From Bacillus sp. PK3_68 (GTDB lineage: Bacteria > Bacillota > Bacilli > Bacillales > Domibacillaceae): a stretch of 64,000 nucleotides of DNA. The translations under genes and the position numbers were made by a program. A model generated the notes under the pieces. The model saw only the letters and a list, made by a program, of their open reading frames with translations. It ran no database searches and was not told the DNA's origin. The stretch lies in contig NZ_NQYC01000001.1 in NCBI RefSeq assembly GCF_003600835.1, positions 1,630,001 through 1,694,000 on the forward strand. The letters run 5' to 3'. How positions within the stretch are numbered: the first letter of the stretch is position 1; every line of letters begins with the position of its first letter. Positions 28,576-37,810 of the stretch are shown here, one piece after another.

Positions 28576-29093
28576 TAAACCTTTCCTCTTTTCAAAATGT
28601 CTATCAAGTTTTCACGTTGCTCATGATAAGTCGGAAACATATAAGGGCGCGGCAATAGATTGTGCTGCTTTCCATTCCTGTCTTTGCCCACAAAACCAAA
28701 TTCGAGGGCTTTAGCATAAGGAACGTTTACAGGACCAACATAGCCTCGGTACGTATCTCCCTCCTCTTCAAATTCAACCTGAAAGGAGGTTTTCAACTGA
28801 GCCCGAAGAACAGCCGGCGGATCACCAGGACTCGACGCCTTATGAACTGTGGCACCTACAATCTTTCGTACTGTTTGGCGTTGACCTAATTTATTAATGA
28901 CTTCCACTTCCTCAACACGCCCCGTTTCTGGCCGTATGGGATATTCTTGACCAGTTCCGACACTGTTGACCTTATCAATAAGCTCATTTCTCATATGGAG
29001 CGTGGCTGCTTGTACATTTCGCTGAGACCGTGCTCGAAGTTCTGCCATTACTTCAGGCAAATTAGACTTGAACCGCACCTCACTTCTGAACAT
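28575..29093 (-). CDS. HK97 gp10-like neck protein
   Basis: 172 residues. Early phrase LRARSQRNVQAATLHMRNELIDKV and late phrase GPVNVPYAKALEFGF...HLLPRPYMFPTY are typical of the HK97-gp10/putative tail-component family, which act at the head-tail joint. ATG with GAG ribosome site. Confidence 0.85.
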   Translation of the reverse strand: MFRSEVRFKSNLPEVMAELRARSQRNVQAATLHMRNELIDKVNSVGTGQEYPIRPETGRVEEVEVINKLGQRQTVRKIVGATVHKASSPGDPPAVLRAQLKTSFQVEFEEEGDTYRGYVGPVNVPYAKALEFGFVGKDRNGKQHNLLPRPYMFPTYHEQRENLIDILKRGKV

Positions 29094-29097
29094 GCTC

Positions 29098-29541
29098 TCA
29101 CTCCTTTATTTCCAAATAGGTTGAACCTTCACGATCCACGATTTTATAGGAAAGATCCATAGCTTTCAGTGGGGCTTCATAATGGATTCCTTTCATGGAA
29201 GGTGATAAGGGTTTAGCCATAACTTCTACAAGCATATCACCCTCCAAGCCACCGGCTTTCCCATCAATCACAGGAACAAGGCGGTCACCATTTTTCACAA
29301 TGTTATCTAGAAACATCCCTTTCATGATAGGTTCTGAACTCTCTTTCCCACTCTCAATGAGCTGAAGCTTCGTATCAGAGGAATCCACCATATAAAAGTG
29401 CGCCTTACCCGTTGCAACAAGAATAAAGCACTCTTTCCACTCAAATCCCACACGCACACGTTTGTTACGAAAAACCATCACATCATCTTTTATGTTTGCT
29501 CGGGCGATTTGCTTTAGTTTCTTTCTTAACATTGAATTCAT
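29098..29541 (-). CDS. Head-tail joining protein (head closure)
   Basis: 147 residues, beta-rich. Position between connector and gp10-like gene fits a head closure/adaptor protein. The stop overlaps neighbours closely (4-bp overlap with the connector gene). No sequence family is claimed beyond gene order. Confidence 0.6.
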   Translation of the reverse strand: MNSMLRKKLKQIARANIKDDVMVFRNKRVRVGFEWKECFILVATGKAHFYMVDSSDTKLQLIESGKESSEPIMKGMFLDNIVKNGDRLVPVIDGKAGGLEGDMLVEVMAKPLSPSMKGIHYEAPLKAMDLSYKIVDREGSTYLEIKE

Positions 29542-30107
29542 AGATTCATCTTCCTATAGGAGATAAGCAGCTGCTGTATATCTGCCGGAATTGACTCGAC
29601 GGACGCTTCAGCGAGTTGAACCTTCATATCTCCCATATCAACAGATTTAAGGCCAGCCATATCAATAGCAGCTACTTGTTCATCATCTTCATATAAGTGA
29701 CGTACAAGCTTTAAACACGCCCTTTCTATGTCCAAAGGAAGAGTTCTTGGCGAATCTATTGTAGCGTCTTTGGGCAAAGTATAGCCTGCTTCAAAAACGA
29801 TTTTAGAACGACTGGAGATGTACCGATACAGTACGCCTGCCTCTTCGTCTAATAAACAAGGTTTAATGCTCTTACCGTTCACACTAATAATGCGGTGTAC
29901 GGGAAATTGAGACAGAATAATCTCATCTGTTGATTCAATAATCAAATCAGTATATTCGTCACGTTTAAACTGACGGTTGCAGTAACGCTCAATAATGGCA
30001 CTAGCCATGTTTATGGCACCAATAACATATCTGTCTTTATCTTCACTGGCTAACTCTAATGTTTTTCGTGCCTGTTCAACTGTTGTTAATGCATTATCTG
30101 CCAGCAT
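29538..30107 (-). CDS. Head-tail connector (HK97 gp6-like)
   Basis: 189 residues. Starts ADNALTTVEQARKTLEL and continues INMASAIIERYCNRQFKRDEY, the classic pattern of phage gp6-like connectors (helical bundle binding the portal). Length is normal. Coupled to the joining protein by a 4-bp overlap. Confidence 0.82.
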   Translation of the reverse strand: MLADNALTTVEQARKTLELASEDKDRYVIGAINMASAIIERYCNRQFKRDEYTDLIIESTDEIILSQFPVHRIISVNGKSIKPCLLDEEAGVLYRYISSRSKIVFEAGYTLPKDATIDSPRTLPLDIERACLKLVRHLYEDDEQVAAIDMAGLKSVDMGDMKVQLAEASVESIPADIQQLLISYRKMNL

Positions 30108-30136
30108 AGATTCACCTCATGAAATAAGGAAAACTG

Positions 30137-30391
30137 TTATTCAGTAACATCCTTATCTGTTTTCTTTTTTGCAGAACGGCTGCCCGTTTTCTTTTCCTCG
30201 GGTGCCACCACTTTCGTTTCATGTGAGGACTTTATTTTTGATTCTTTTTTGCTTACTTCTTCAGCTAACCCTGCCTCAATCCAAGCGACTGCCATTTTTT
30301 CTTCCAGATCAACAATGTGCCCGGGCTGATGAACACCCTTGGCACTGCCAACACTACGTAGCATTTTCACTTTCATGTAAATACGCGGCAT
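30137..30391 (-). CDS. Small basic phage protein, 84 aa
   Basis: Residues 1-45 are a compact beta-type domain (VKMLRSVGSAKGVHQPGHIV, a pattern seen in small capsid-associated or fibre-like proteins). The tail is highly charged and Lys-rich. Between capsid and connector genes; may be a minor capsid decoration. Function inferred from place only. Confidence 0.6.
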   Translation of the reverse strand: MPRIYMKVKMLRSVGSAKGVHQPGHIVDLEEKMAVAWIEAGLAEEVSKKESKIKSSHETKVVAPEEKKTGSRSAKKKTDKDVTE

Positions 30392-30422
30392 CCACTTCTA
30401 GATACCGCTTCCTCCCTTCAAA

Positions 30423-31673
30423 TTAGGATTTAACTTTCAATACTTTAAATGCTTCTGGACGATCCACACCACCACCGACACGCTTCTTAAATTTGAAACC
30501 AATTAAATCCTCTTCAATGTAAAGTTCATTTAAGCGTTGAATAGTAGAACCAGAGCGATCAGCAATTGTATAGCCTCGTTTAAAGTCACCAAATACAACC
30601 TGATCAGCACCAGCTGCAAAATCAGGGAAGTCGTCCTGAGTGTAAGTCGCAAAGCCTAATAACTGGTTTGGTGTTCCTGCTGTTAATGCTGGCTGCCAAA
30701 TGTAATCTCCATTGCTGTTTTTAAATGTACGAATAGTCATTTCCATGAAAGAAGGCATTACCCAGACACCATTTTTCCGATGTGCTGATTTAAGAGCATA
30801 CATTAACCTGATTAAGTCATCTGCTTCAACCGCTCCTACATTGGCAGACATAACCCGTTCAACATTAGCAGCAGTTAAGATGCCCTCTGGTTCTTCTTGT
30901 GTGTGGCCACGCCCAACGAGTACCGCTTTATCTTCTTCTTCTGCAGCAGCCTGAGCAAATGAAGAGGAAAGGTATTGTTGCAACTGAATGTCAGTATCTT
31001 CGAGCTCATCTGTACCGATCTTTGTCAATCCATTTAGGTTTTCAATGTAGATATAGTAATCAGTTGGATTTAATTCTGATTCATAGTTAGCTAGAGTTTT
31101 GGCGTTGACTTCGATTTTCCCCCATCCGACTGTTACTTCATTCATACGGCGTTTACGGATACGATCAGCTGACGTATTTCGTGTATTTACAAGAGAACGG
31201 AAAATAGCTGTCTCAGGCAGTTGACGTTGGATTTCCCGGTCGAGTTCTTCTGGAATAAGGATTTGTCCGTCTTGATCAGCAACAAGTGCTTTACGCTGAT
31301 CTGGATTCATATCCGCACGGCCTTTGCGCATGAATTCATAGAAAGCAGCATTCTTTGCTTTCGCCTCTTTGTCTAGTTCTCCATTTCCCTGTCCAGCTTG
31401 ATAGGCGCGGTTGGCTTTTGCCTCTAGCTCATCCAGACGCTTTTTCGCTTCATTCATGGCCTCGTTAATATTTTGAAGCTCTGTTTTCGTTTCTTCTGTT
31501 GCTTTACCGTACTTTTTAATTTCATCTTCTTGTTTGGTAGCAACTTTTTTAAGCTCTTCAAATCCTGATTGAATTTGTGCAGCTAAACCTTTGGGATCAT
31601 CTCCACCAGCAAAGAATTGAATGTTTAAGCGTAAAAGTTCCTGTTTTGATTGAATCATTTTGATTTTTTCCAT
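30423..31673 (-). CDS. Major capsid protein, HK97 fold
   Basis: 416 residues. Residues 1-110 form a delta/scaffold-like coiled region (EELKKVATKQEDEIKKYGKA), removed by the prohead protease in related phages. The capsid domain begins near 120 with QILIPEELDREIQRQLPETA, followed by the typical strand ALKSAHRKNGVWVMP and the ending GFKFKKRVGGGV. ATG follows CTAGGAGG at good spacing. A terminator upstream (31766) suggests separate control for this gene, which must be made in large amounts. Confidence 0.93.
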   Translation of the reverse strand: MEKIKMIQSKQELLRLNIQFFAGGDDPKGLAAQIQSGFEELKKVATKQEDEIKKYGKATEETKTELQNINEAMNEAKKRLDELEAKANRAYQAGQGNGELDKEAKAKNAAFYEFMRKGRADMNPDQRKALVADQDGQILIPEELDREIQRQLPETAIFRSLVNTRNTSADRIRKRRMNEVTVGWGKIEVNAKTLANYESELNPTDYYIYIENLNGLTKIGTDELEDTDIQLQQYLSSSFAQAAAEEEDKAVLVGRGHTQEEPEGILTAANVERVMSANVGAVEADDLIRLMYALKSAHRKNGVWVMPSFMEMTIRTFKNSNGDYIWQPALTAGTPNQLLGFATYTQDDFPDFAAGADQVVFGDFKRGYTIADRSGSTIQRLNELYIEEDLIGFKFKKRVGGGVDRPEAFKVLKVKS

Positions 31674-31765
31674 GTTATCCTCCTAGATTTAAATAATTTT
31701 GCGGCTCAATCGTTCACCAAGTACATTACTGCAGCTCAGTTACTAGCAATGAGTGCATAAAAAAT

Positions 31766-31790
31766 AGCCCCTCAACTGAGCGACTTAAAA
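31766..31790 (-). terminator. Candidate terminator or attenuator upstream of capsid gene
   Basis: CTCA-gt-TGAG core with flanking pairs (AGTCGCTCA and TGAGGGGCT) followed by ATTTTTT on the minus strand, at the stop of the 31785-32012 gene. Only some transcripts need pass it; no strong promoter was seen in 31691-31765. Confidence 0.45.
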
Positions 31791-32012
31791 TGTATATCCG
31801 ATGATGCGAACTCCTTCAGCATGTTTATGATTTAATTTTTCATCATACGTTGCTTTATAGTAGTCCAGCTTTTTAGACAAATTAGCAGGCGGATTAGTAA
31901 TCAACTCAGGTTGTTCAAATCCTGGCATTTCTACAAATAACCCTAACCCTACTCCCCTTTCTATACATTGCTTAGTTATGTTTTCAAGCTCTTGAATTGT
32001 ATTCAATTCCAT
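31785..32012 (-). CDS. Hypothetical phage protein, 75 aa
   Basis: Starts MELNTIQELENITKQCIERG; ends GVRIIGYTF. Helical start, no recognised domain. GGAGG lies 12 bases above the ATG, inside the end of the protease gene. Between protease and capsid genes; this is an unusual place for an accessory gene. Confidence 0.6.
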   Translation of the reverse strand: MELNTIQELENITKQCIERGVGLGLFVEMPGFEQPELITNPPANLSKKLDYYKATYDEKLNHKHAEGVRIIGYTF

Positions 32013-32013
32013 A

Positions 32014-32784
32014 TTAATCAGCAGCCTCCATTGCAAATTTCTTTATTTCTTCAACAAGACTAGCAATCTCTTTTTGCTCATCTTCTGTAAAGCCTTTACC
32101 TTCGTTATCTTCTTCTGGATCATCAGGCTCTACAGCAGATAATAATGATTCAAGTGATTCGACAGCTGCTTTCATGGCCTGAACCGCACTTCGCACAGCT
32201 TTTTCACTTTGCTTTGACAGTACACGACCTGCCTTTTGTTCCGGTGCATGTTTGGCTGATGTGATAATAGCCCGGTCATTAGCAGGGAATGTAACCGCAC
32301 TGATTTCAAATAAACGAATTTCTTTCAGGTATCGAATCCCGGTCTCACTGTCATATTCAGCCTTGATTGTGTTGTAGCCAATGGATACCCGATCAATGAC
32401 TTTATCCTTCATCAACTGCATGGCTTCTTGCCCTTTTGGTGTCTCACTTATCTTCGCTTTAAAATAAAGGCCTATTTCGTCCTCACGAAGTTCAATAACT
32501 TTACCAATAGGCTGATTCCAGTCATGCTGCCATAAATATTTAACACGATCGCCACGCTCTTGAATCGTTTTAGCAAAGGCGCCTTTTACAATCACATCAT
32601 CATAAGCATCAGGTTCACCGCCAAACGTACTGGCATAGCCTTCAATAATGTTTGTTTCATCATCCACAGCTTTAATTTCAAAGCTCAGTGCTTTTTTCTC
32701 CACATCGATTGGAGCAGCTACAGATTTTAATTCAATCGGTGAAATCTGAGGCTCTGCAATAAATGATTTTGTCATCGTATCCAT
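32014..32784 (-). CDS. Prohead protease (HK97 family, S78-type)
   Basis: 256 residues from the chosen start. Core phrases IIEGYASTFGGEPDAYDDVI, KYLWQHDWNQPIGKV and DRVSIGY...LFEISAVTFPANDRA match HK97-type prohead proteases; the His in LWQHDWN and the Ser in RVSIGY are the expected catalytic pair. It cleaves the capsid delta domain during head maturation. The C-terminus is an acidic helix. ATG at 32784 follows AAGGAAAGG; a longer frame begins at 32841 but overlaps the upstream gene. Confidence 0.9.
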   Translation of the reverse strand: MDTMTKSFIAEPQISPIELKSVAAPIDVEKKALSFEIKAVDDETNIIEGYASTFGGEPDAYDDVIVKGAFAKTIQERGDRVKYLWQHDWNQPIGKVIELREDEIGLYFKAKISETPKGQEAMQLMKDKVIDRVSIGYNTIKAEYDSETGIRYLKEIRLFEISAVTFPANDRAIITSAKHAPEQKAGRVLSKQSEKAVRSAVQAMKAAVESLESLLSAVEPDDPEEDNEGKGFTEDEQKEIASLVEEIKKFAMEAAD

Positions 32785-33067
32785 ACCTTTCCTTAAGATT
32801 TCGATATACTTCTGCCGATTCAAAGAATAGATACTTTTCACAGTGTCCTTTTTTAAGATTAATTTTATTCTCAGTTAAAACAAATCCATATCTCTCACAT
32901 GCTTCTTTCACAAACTCGTGTTTATCAGCGAGGCTTTTTCTTGCATCTTTAAGTTCTTCTTCTAATTTTTTTATCCTCAGTTCCTCATCAAAGATTTCAG
33001 TCCCAGCAACTTTAGAAACCTTTTCAAGAATGCTAACTTTGATAAATCGCTCTAATTCAGTCTCCAC
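32732..33067 (-). CDS. Hypothetical coiled-coil protein, 111 aa
   Basis: Charged helical middle (RIKKLEEELKDARKSLADKH) and a C-terminal part with Tyr and Asp. GTG start with GGTGAG just upstream. It is inserted between portal and protease and overlaps the start of the protease frame by about 50 bp. Unknown function; not usual in HK97 modules. Confidence 0.55.
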   Translation of the reverse strand: METELERFIKVSILEKVSKVAGTEIFDEELRIKKLEEELKDARKSLADKHEFVKEACERYGFVLTENKINLKKGHCEKYLFFESAEVYRNLKERYGYDDKIIYCRASDFTD

Positions 33068-33071
33068 TTAC

Positions 33072-35147
33072 TCACCATCCCTTTGGTATGTGTTTTTCTG
33101 CGCACCTGCATTTAATACGCTCTTTAGCTGGTAATTTGGGATCACCAGGAAACATCCCTTCACTACCGCCAACATCATATGGCTCATCCATATCACGAGT
33201 TTGACCATTGCACTCAGAATGGCTTCCCCTTTCTCGGCCATCAATAGTGGTTACCCATTGTTTTTCGAGATCCAATCCTGTAGCAATAGCCCCTTCTCTT
33301 GCACCAGCATTTGATGCAGAAACGACCTCTGTACGAGCAATATTCATCGCACGTTTAGGTCCAAAATCGTCACCGTATATATTCTCAATACGTTTGGCGA
33401 TTTGTTGAAGTGATTCCCCATTCTCTACACCTTCGCTAATCTCCATGCGTAGTGTTTCGCGGGTAAATTCACTGATTTTAGTTACAAGAAAAACAGCTGT
33501 CTCTCCAATGAACTTCTGGATTCTCCTCTTGGCCATTGTAAAAAGGCTTTGAAAGAATTTCTTTTCACCCGGGAAAGTACCTTTGCCTTCATATTCCGCT
33601 TTTAAGCGGTCATAATTCCATTGCCCGAAATGCTCCATTGTTCCGTAATAAACAGCAGTCATGGTCTTTACCCATTCTTTTTCCTGTGATTTAAGCTCTT
33701 TTAATAAGCCCTTTTCTCCATCTTTTAAGTAAGCTGCCACTACTGCTTTGCCCTCTTCTTCAAATCGTTTACGGATAAGTCGCTCACCGGATTTTTCATA
33801 TCCCGCACGCTGTTTTTCAAACTCAGCTATATACTCATCATCTAATGACTTGTGTTCAATGTCAGCAGCGGCTTTCATAAAAAAAGCCTGTGCTTTCTTT
33901 AGCGGATCATCATCAGTATTAGGCTCTTCTTGAATCTGGGTATTCCCTTTTGCATCCTCGCCTTCTGGATAAACATTTAACGGTACGTAGCGTACATTAC
34001 CATTTTCAATGTCTTCATACCCTAAAGCCTGTCGGATTTCATTGACTGTTAGTACATCTTTCATTTCACTGAGTCGAGTCCACTTTTTGTCGGAGTTTTC
34101 CTGCAACGCTTCGATTTGATCAGTGTCATAACCAACTACTAAATTTTCACCAAATAAAGGAACTAACTTGTGATTCCAACCACTAATGACTTTATCAAGC
34201 GTAGGCAGCACAGTTTCCATGTAAAATGCTGCCCTCGCTTCCTTGTAATTGTTATACGTTGAGCTGTCTTGAATCCCAACAATCTGAGGCGGTACCCCAA
34301 AGACAGCGCAAATTTCTTCCCGGGTCATTTTGCGGCTATCGATAAAATCCATATCCTTTGGAGACAGACCGAGTTGCTGCCATTCCATTCCGCCTTCTAA
34401 CAACTGTGGCTTCCCCGCATTTTTAGTGCCACCAAACATTTTACGAATTGCTGCTTTAAAACGATTGTATTGAGGATCTGATAATGAATTAGGTGTCTTT
34501 AAAAAACCACTTGGAGCAGCATAATTTTGCGTTAATGATGTATTCCATTCTGCTGTAGCATTGTCCATATCTACGGTTTGCCTAGCCACTTGGATCGGGC
34601 CCAATCCGTAAAAATCATCTAAAGGAGAAAAGAACTTGCTATGAATGATTTTCTCATAAGGCACATCCACATCTTTACCGCTTACTGAATATCTGAATGC
34701 TTTGATATAATCGCCGCCCGGTATAATTGTTACCCGGTCAGGCCGCCAGGTCCATAGCTCAGTTGGTGCGCCTCGATTTGGCCCATTCATTTCCTGATAC
34801 GTGTTTCCCGATAACAACAAAAAAGCAATTAACTTTTCTCTAAAGTCAATTGCAGATTCATGTTCATTCGGTTTATTTAATAAATCCAAAAGTGGATGCT
34901 GCTCAATTTCAACAAGCTCTTTTCCCTTTTTTTGATACAAAATAATAGGAACGGAAGCAGCTGAGCGAGCAACTGCCATGACACAACGATAAACCCATAC
35001 ATTCCTTTCAAACCCCTCTTTAGCTAATTTGTCAAAACTAGCTGGAGTTTGAGCAGGCTGACCATTGTAAAGCATCATGATAGCACTAGAAATCATTGAC
35101 GCCTTGTATTGCATGTTTAGCAGGATATTCTTATTTATATTGTTCAC
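33072..35147 (-). CDS. Portal protein fused to MuF-type minor head protein
   Basis: 691 residues. Residues 1-400 are an HK97-family portal (MISSAIMMLYNG..., TPASFDKLAKEGFERNVWV, MTREEICAVFGVPPQIVGI). Residues about 500-691 are a phage Mu F-type minor head domain (FGPKRAMNIARTEVVSASNA, WVTTIDGRERGSHSECNGQT, and a Cys-containing end IKCRCAEKHIP). The portal is the DNA gate; MuF proteins are carried in the head and sometimes bear toxins, though none is seen here. Usually two genes; here one open frame. The GTG start overlaps its own ribosome site and may be misplaced. Confidence 0.88.
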   Translation of the reverse strand: MNNINKNILLNMQYKASMISSAIMMLYNGQPAQTPASFDKLAKEGFERNVWVYRCVMAVARSAASVPIILYQKKGKELVEIEQHPLLDLLNKPNEHESAIDFREKLIAFLLLSGNTYQEMNGPNRGAPTELWTWRPDRVTIIPGGDYIKAFRYSVSGKDVDVPYEKIIHSKFFSPLDDFYGLGPIQVARQTVDMDNATAEWNTSLTQNYAAPSGFLKTPNSLSDPQYNRFKAAIRKMFGGTKNAGKPQLLEGGMEWQQLGLSPKDMDFIDSRKMTREEICAVFGVPPQIVGIQDSSTYNNYKEARAAFYMETVLPTLDKVISGWNHKLVPLFGENLVVGYDTDQIEALQENSDKKWTRLSEMKDVLTVNEIRQALGYEDIENGNVRYVPLNVYPEGEDAKGNTQIQEEPNTDDDPLKKAQAFFMKAAADIEHKSLDDEYIAEFEKQRAGYEKSGERLIRKRFEEEGKAVVAAYLKDGEKGLLKELKSQEKEWVKTMTAVYYGTMEHFGQWNYDRLKAEYEGKGTFPGEKKFFQSLFTMAKRRIQKFIGETAVFLVTKISEFTRETLRMEISEGVENGESLQQIAKRIENIYGDDFGPKRAMNIARTEVVSASNAGAREGAIATGLDLEKQWVTTIDGRERGSHSECNGQTRDMDEPYDVGGSEGMFPGDPKLPAKERIKCRCAEKHIPKGW

Positions 35148-35152
35148 CTCCT

Positions 35153-36456
35153 TTAATCATTGAATGGATCACGAATATTTGGTGCAGCTTCTACTTCTAG
35201 TGTATAAACACCATAACGGATAGCATCCAGCGCATGATCATATTCTTTAATGGGTTTATCTTCACCACGTTGAGCTGCTTTTTCATCCCATACATAAGAA
35301 CTAAATTCTCGTAATAAGTTTTTGCAAGAACGATGCACAAAATGCCGCCCCTCGGATAAAGTGGCAGCTACCGTTCGTATTCCATCAACAACACTGTTGT
35401 TAGCAGGTGTTACGCTTAATTTTCCTTTTTGTTCAATCAGAGCAATCAAAGAAGCAGCAGACGGATCAACGATCACTTTTGTTGTGTATTTCCCGCAAAA
35501 CTCCAACAAGTCTCTGTAATATTGCTCATCCGTTTTCTGGCGCCCTTCTTTACGGCCGTCATAATAATACTCTTTTAAATCATAGTATAGTCGTCTGCCT
35601 TCCTGATCGTAGGAGATTCCTTGTAAAATGAATGCTGTCGGGTTTTTGTTCCATAGTCAATTACTACTTGAAATTCACGTATGTTCTCCGGCCATTTATC
35701 GATGCCATGAGTGTCCTCATCAAACATATCGTAAATGACTCCCTCAGCCAGCACCCATAATCCGAGAATATACCGTTTAAAGAAAACACCGCTGTACATT
35801 CGGTAGTATCGCTGTTTTGTTTCTTCATCCAAAGAAAGGTTGTCATCCATTGTAAAATGAATATGTAACATTGCCTTTTCTTCTAATTGATCCAGCCACT
35901 TCTCTTTAAACCAGTGATATGGTCCAGCCGGGTTGCAGTTAAACCAGAACTTAGCTCCTTTGACTGAACAACGAGCAGTCGCCTGTGATACAAAGCTTTC
36001 TGGCATTAAGGCAACCTCATCAAAAAACATGCCGGCAAGCGTGATCCCCTGGATCAAGTCCTGTGAGCTTTCATCTTTACCACCGAAGATATAAAAATAA
36101 TTGGTTACTCCTCGGAATGATATGGCTAGCATGTTATCAGCTCGATGATCTTTCACTTTATAGCCGCGAGACTTTAGCATTCTTTTGAGCGGCTTAATAA
36201 CGTTCCTGCGTAGCGCTCCAATCGTTTTTCCAGCCATCCCAAGGTTTTCATCCTCAAAGGTTTCCATAGCCCACATGACGAATGACAGGGACATAACAAC
36301 TGTTTTTCCGGCACGAACAGAACCATCACAAATGATGCCGTCTTTATTAGCATGTGGCGATGCACTACGCCACCACGTTAATACTTGTAGCTGCTTCTTT
36401 GAAAAAGGTTGAAATTTAAAGGGAGCAGGTTTCTTTTTCTTAATCATCTTCCTCAC
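35153..36456 (-). pseudogene. terL: Terminase large subunit, split by a frameshift
   Basis: Frame 1 (36456-35575, 293 aa) has Walker A GSVRAGKT (45-52) and Walker B MFFDE (about 143-147), the ATPase that pumps DNA into the head. It leaves the family pattern after VVIDYGTK. A different frame then reads TAFILQGISYDQEGRRLYYD and runs without stop into the nuclease domain ending 35153 (VDPSAASL, DHALDAIRYGVYT). Restoring one A in the AAAAA run (35643-35647 on the plus strand, as T) gives one 434-residue protein. As given, packaging would fail. Confidence 0.88.
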
Positions 36457-37222
36457 TCCAAATATCTTCCGCCTTATTTTCCAAAGCTTCTATAAATCCA
36501 TCATCTTCATATTCACTGTCATCATCACCGCGAATCTTCGCAATTTCTGCTTTAGTCTTTTCAATTCCTAACTTCACTTGTTCAAGTTTCAAGCGGCGTT
36601 CATCATCGATATAAGCCAGCTCATCGAACTGCTTGATTAAACTGCGAAGCTCACCCATTGCTCTCGACTGAGCAGTTAAAAAAGTAGCATGTCGGTCCCA
36701 AGCAAACTGGAATTCGTACTCTTCTTCGGTAACCGCTTTTTCAAGCTCACCACCTTGATCTTTTGGTTTCTCAAAGTGATCGTACTTTGCCTTTTTGAGT
36801 TCCTTGATCATTTCCTCTTTCGATTCAACAAACATAATTCTTTGAGCTCGAATAATAGCAGCATACTGTATTTGAATTTGATCCCATATTAAATCAGCGG
36901 GTGACCGTTCATTGAGGCTGTTCATAATCTCCAGTGTTTCTGCTGGAAGGAATTTAGAAAAAAAGCCGTGAGTAACAGCATTCTGATTTCCTTTTGGAGC
37001 GGCGCCGCCTTTATTACCTTTAGCATTGATATTTCCTTTTGGCGCACCACGCTTTTTTGTGTGCACACTTTTTTCAGAGGGTGCACCCCTATCACGGTTC
37101 CATCCGTAGCGTTTTTTCCAGGACTTTACCGTGTTAATCGATACCTCATACTTTGCCGCAATGTCTTTATATTTCATGCCTTTGACATAATCTTTTTCTG
37201 CCAATACGTATTTTTCAGCCAT
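36440..37222 (-). CDS. terS: Terminase small subunit (PBSX XtmA-like)
   Basis: 260 residues. Residues 1-45 form an HTH ([32 protein letters not shown]) that recognises phage DNA; a Gly/Lys/Asn stretch ([20 protein letters not shown]) follows, then helical oligomerisation and a very acidic end. Overlaps terL by 17 bp. Typical of the phage terminase family found with PBSX. Confidence 0.88.
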   Translation of the reverse strand: MAEKYVLAEKDYVKGMKYKDIAAKYEVSINTVKSWKKRYGWNRDRGAPSEKSVHTKKRGAPKGNINAKGNKGGAAPKGNQNAVTHGFFSKFLPAETLEIMNSLNERSPADLIWDQIQIQYAAIIRAQRIMFVESKEEMIKELKKAKYDHFEKPKDQGGELEKAVTEEEYEFQFAWDRHATFLTAQSRAMGELRSLIKQFDELAYIDDERRLKLEQVKLGIEKTKAEIAKIRGDDDSEYEDDGFIEALENKAEDIWSEEDD

Positions 37223-37271
37223 ACTACATCACCTGCCACCTCCTATATTTGTGTTTGTTTTGGAGCAAAGA

Positions 37272-37292
37272 AAAAAGCACCTGTTAAGGTGC
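37272..37292 (-). terminator. Terminator after the 122-aa gene
   Basis: GCACC-ttaaca-GGTGC hairpin followed by TTTTTTC on the minus strand. It lies between the cassette region and the terminase operon, so the structural genes need read-through or their own start. Confidence 0.75.
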
Positions 37293-37300
37293 CTTATACA

Positions 37301-37669
37301 TTAAAAGATTAAAATACGATAAATGAAAGTCGGTGCTGATTCGAAGAAATCAGAATCCGTAATCTTCTTTGTTTGATTAAATTCATCTATTTTATTTCGA
37401 TTCAGGCAATGTAAATAATATTTATTATTATTTATTTGCTCTACGTATTTGATATCAGGAAAAGAATATGTATATTCCTCTCCTGTTTCCAGATTGCGTA
37501 ATTGCAGTAACAATAAAGAACCTGTTTTAGTATCCAAGACTTCATACTTTAAAACTTTATGATTAATAGTCTCATCTTGTGCAGGTATATCAGGTGATAC
37601 GCTAAGTTGAACAATTGGATTCTTTTCTAAGTCAGCCTGTAAAAAATTCATATGTGTAACAATCAACAC
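37301..37669 (-). CDS. Cassette gene: hypothetical protein, 122 aa
   Basis: GTG start 7 bases after GGAGG. Predominantly beta-strand (LLLLQLRNLETGEEYTYSF) with a Tyr-rich segment (NNNKYYLHCLNRNKI). No family recognised. It stands as a single gene with its own terminator in an accessory zone between xpf and the terminase. Confidence 0.6.
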   Translation of the reverse strand: MLIVTHMNFLQADLEKNPIVQLSVSPDIPAQDETINHKVLKYEVLDTKTGSLLLLQLRNLETGEEYTYSFPDIKYVEQINNNKYYLHCLNRNKIDEFNQTKKITDSDFFESAPTFIYRILIF

Positions 37670-37788
37670 AATAACACCTCCTTTTCTACTAAATTATACA
37701 TAAAAAATAGGTATTTTTAACCATAAATAATTCGACAAAAATTTACACATTTAGCTATATAGGTAGATGATTTTTAAAAATAGAAAAA

Positions 37789-37806
37789 GCACCTCTAGTG
37801 AGATGC
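37789..37806 (-). terminator. Terminator after HEPN gene
   Basis: GCATCTC-acta-GAGGTGC hairpin then TTTTTCTATTTTT on the minus strand. Confidence 0.75.
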
Positions 37807-37810
37807 ACAA

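Noticed and set aside
33072-35147. Toxin domain at the end of the MuF part
   Set aside because: The C-terminus ends with the normal MuF segment (about 190 residues); no additional toxin domain fits.
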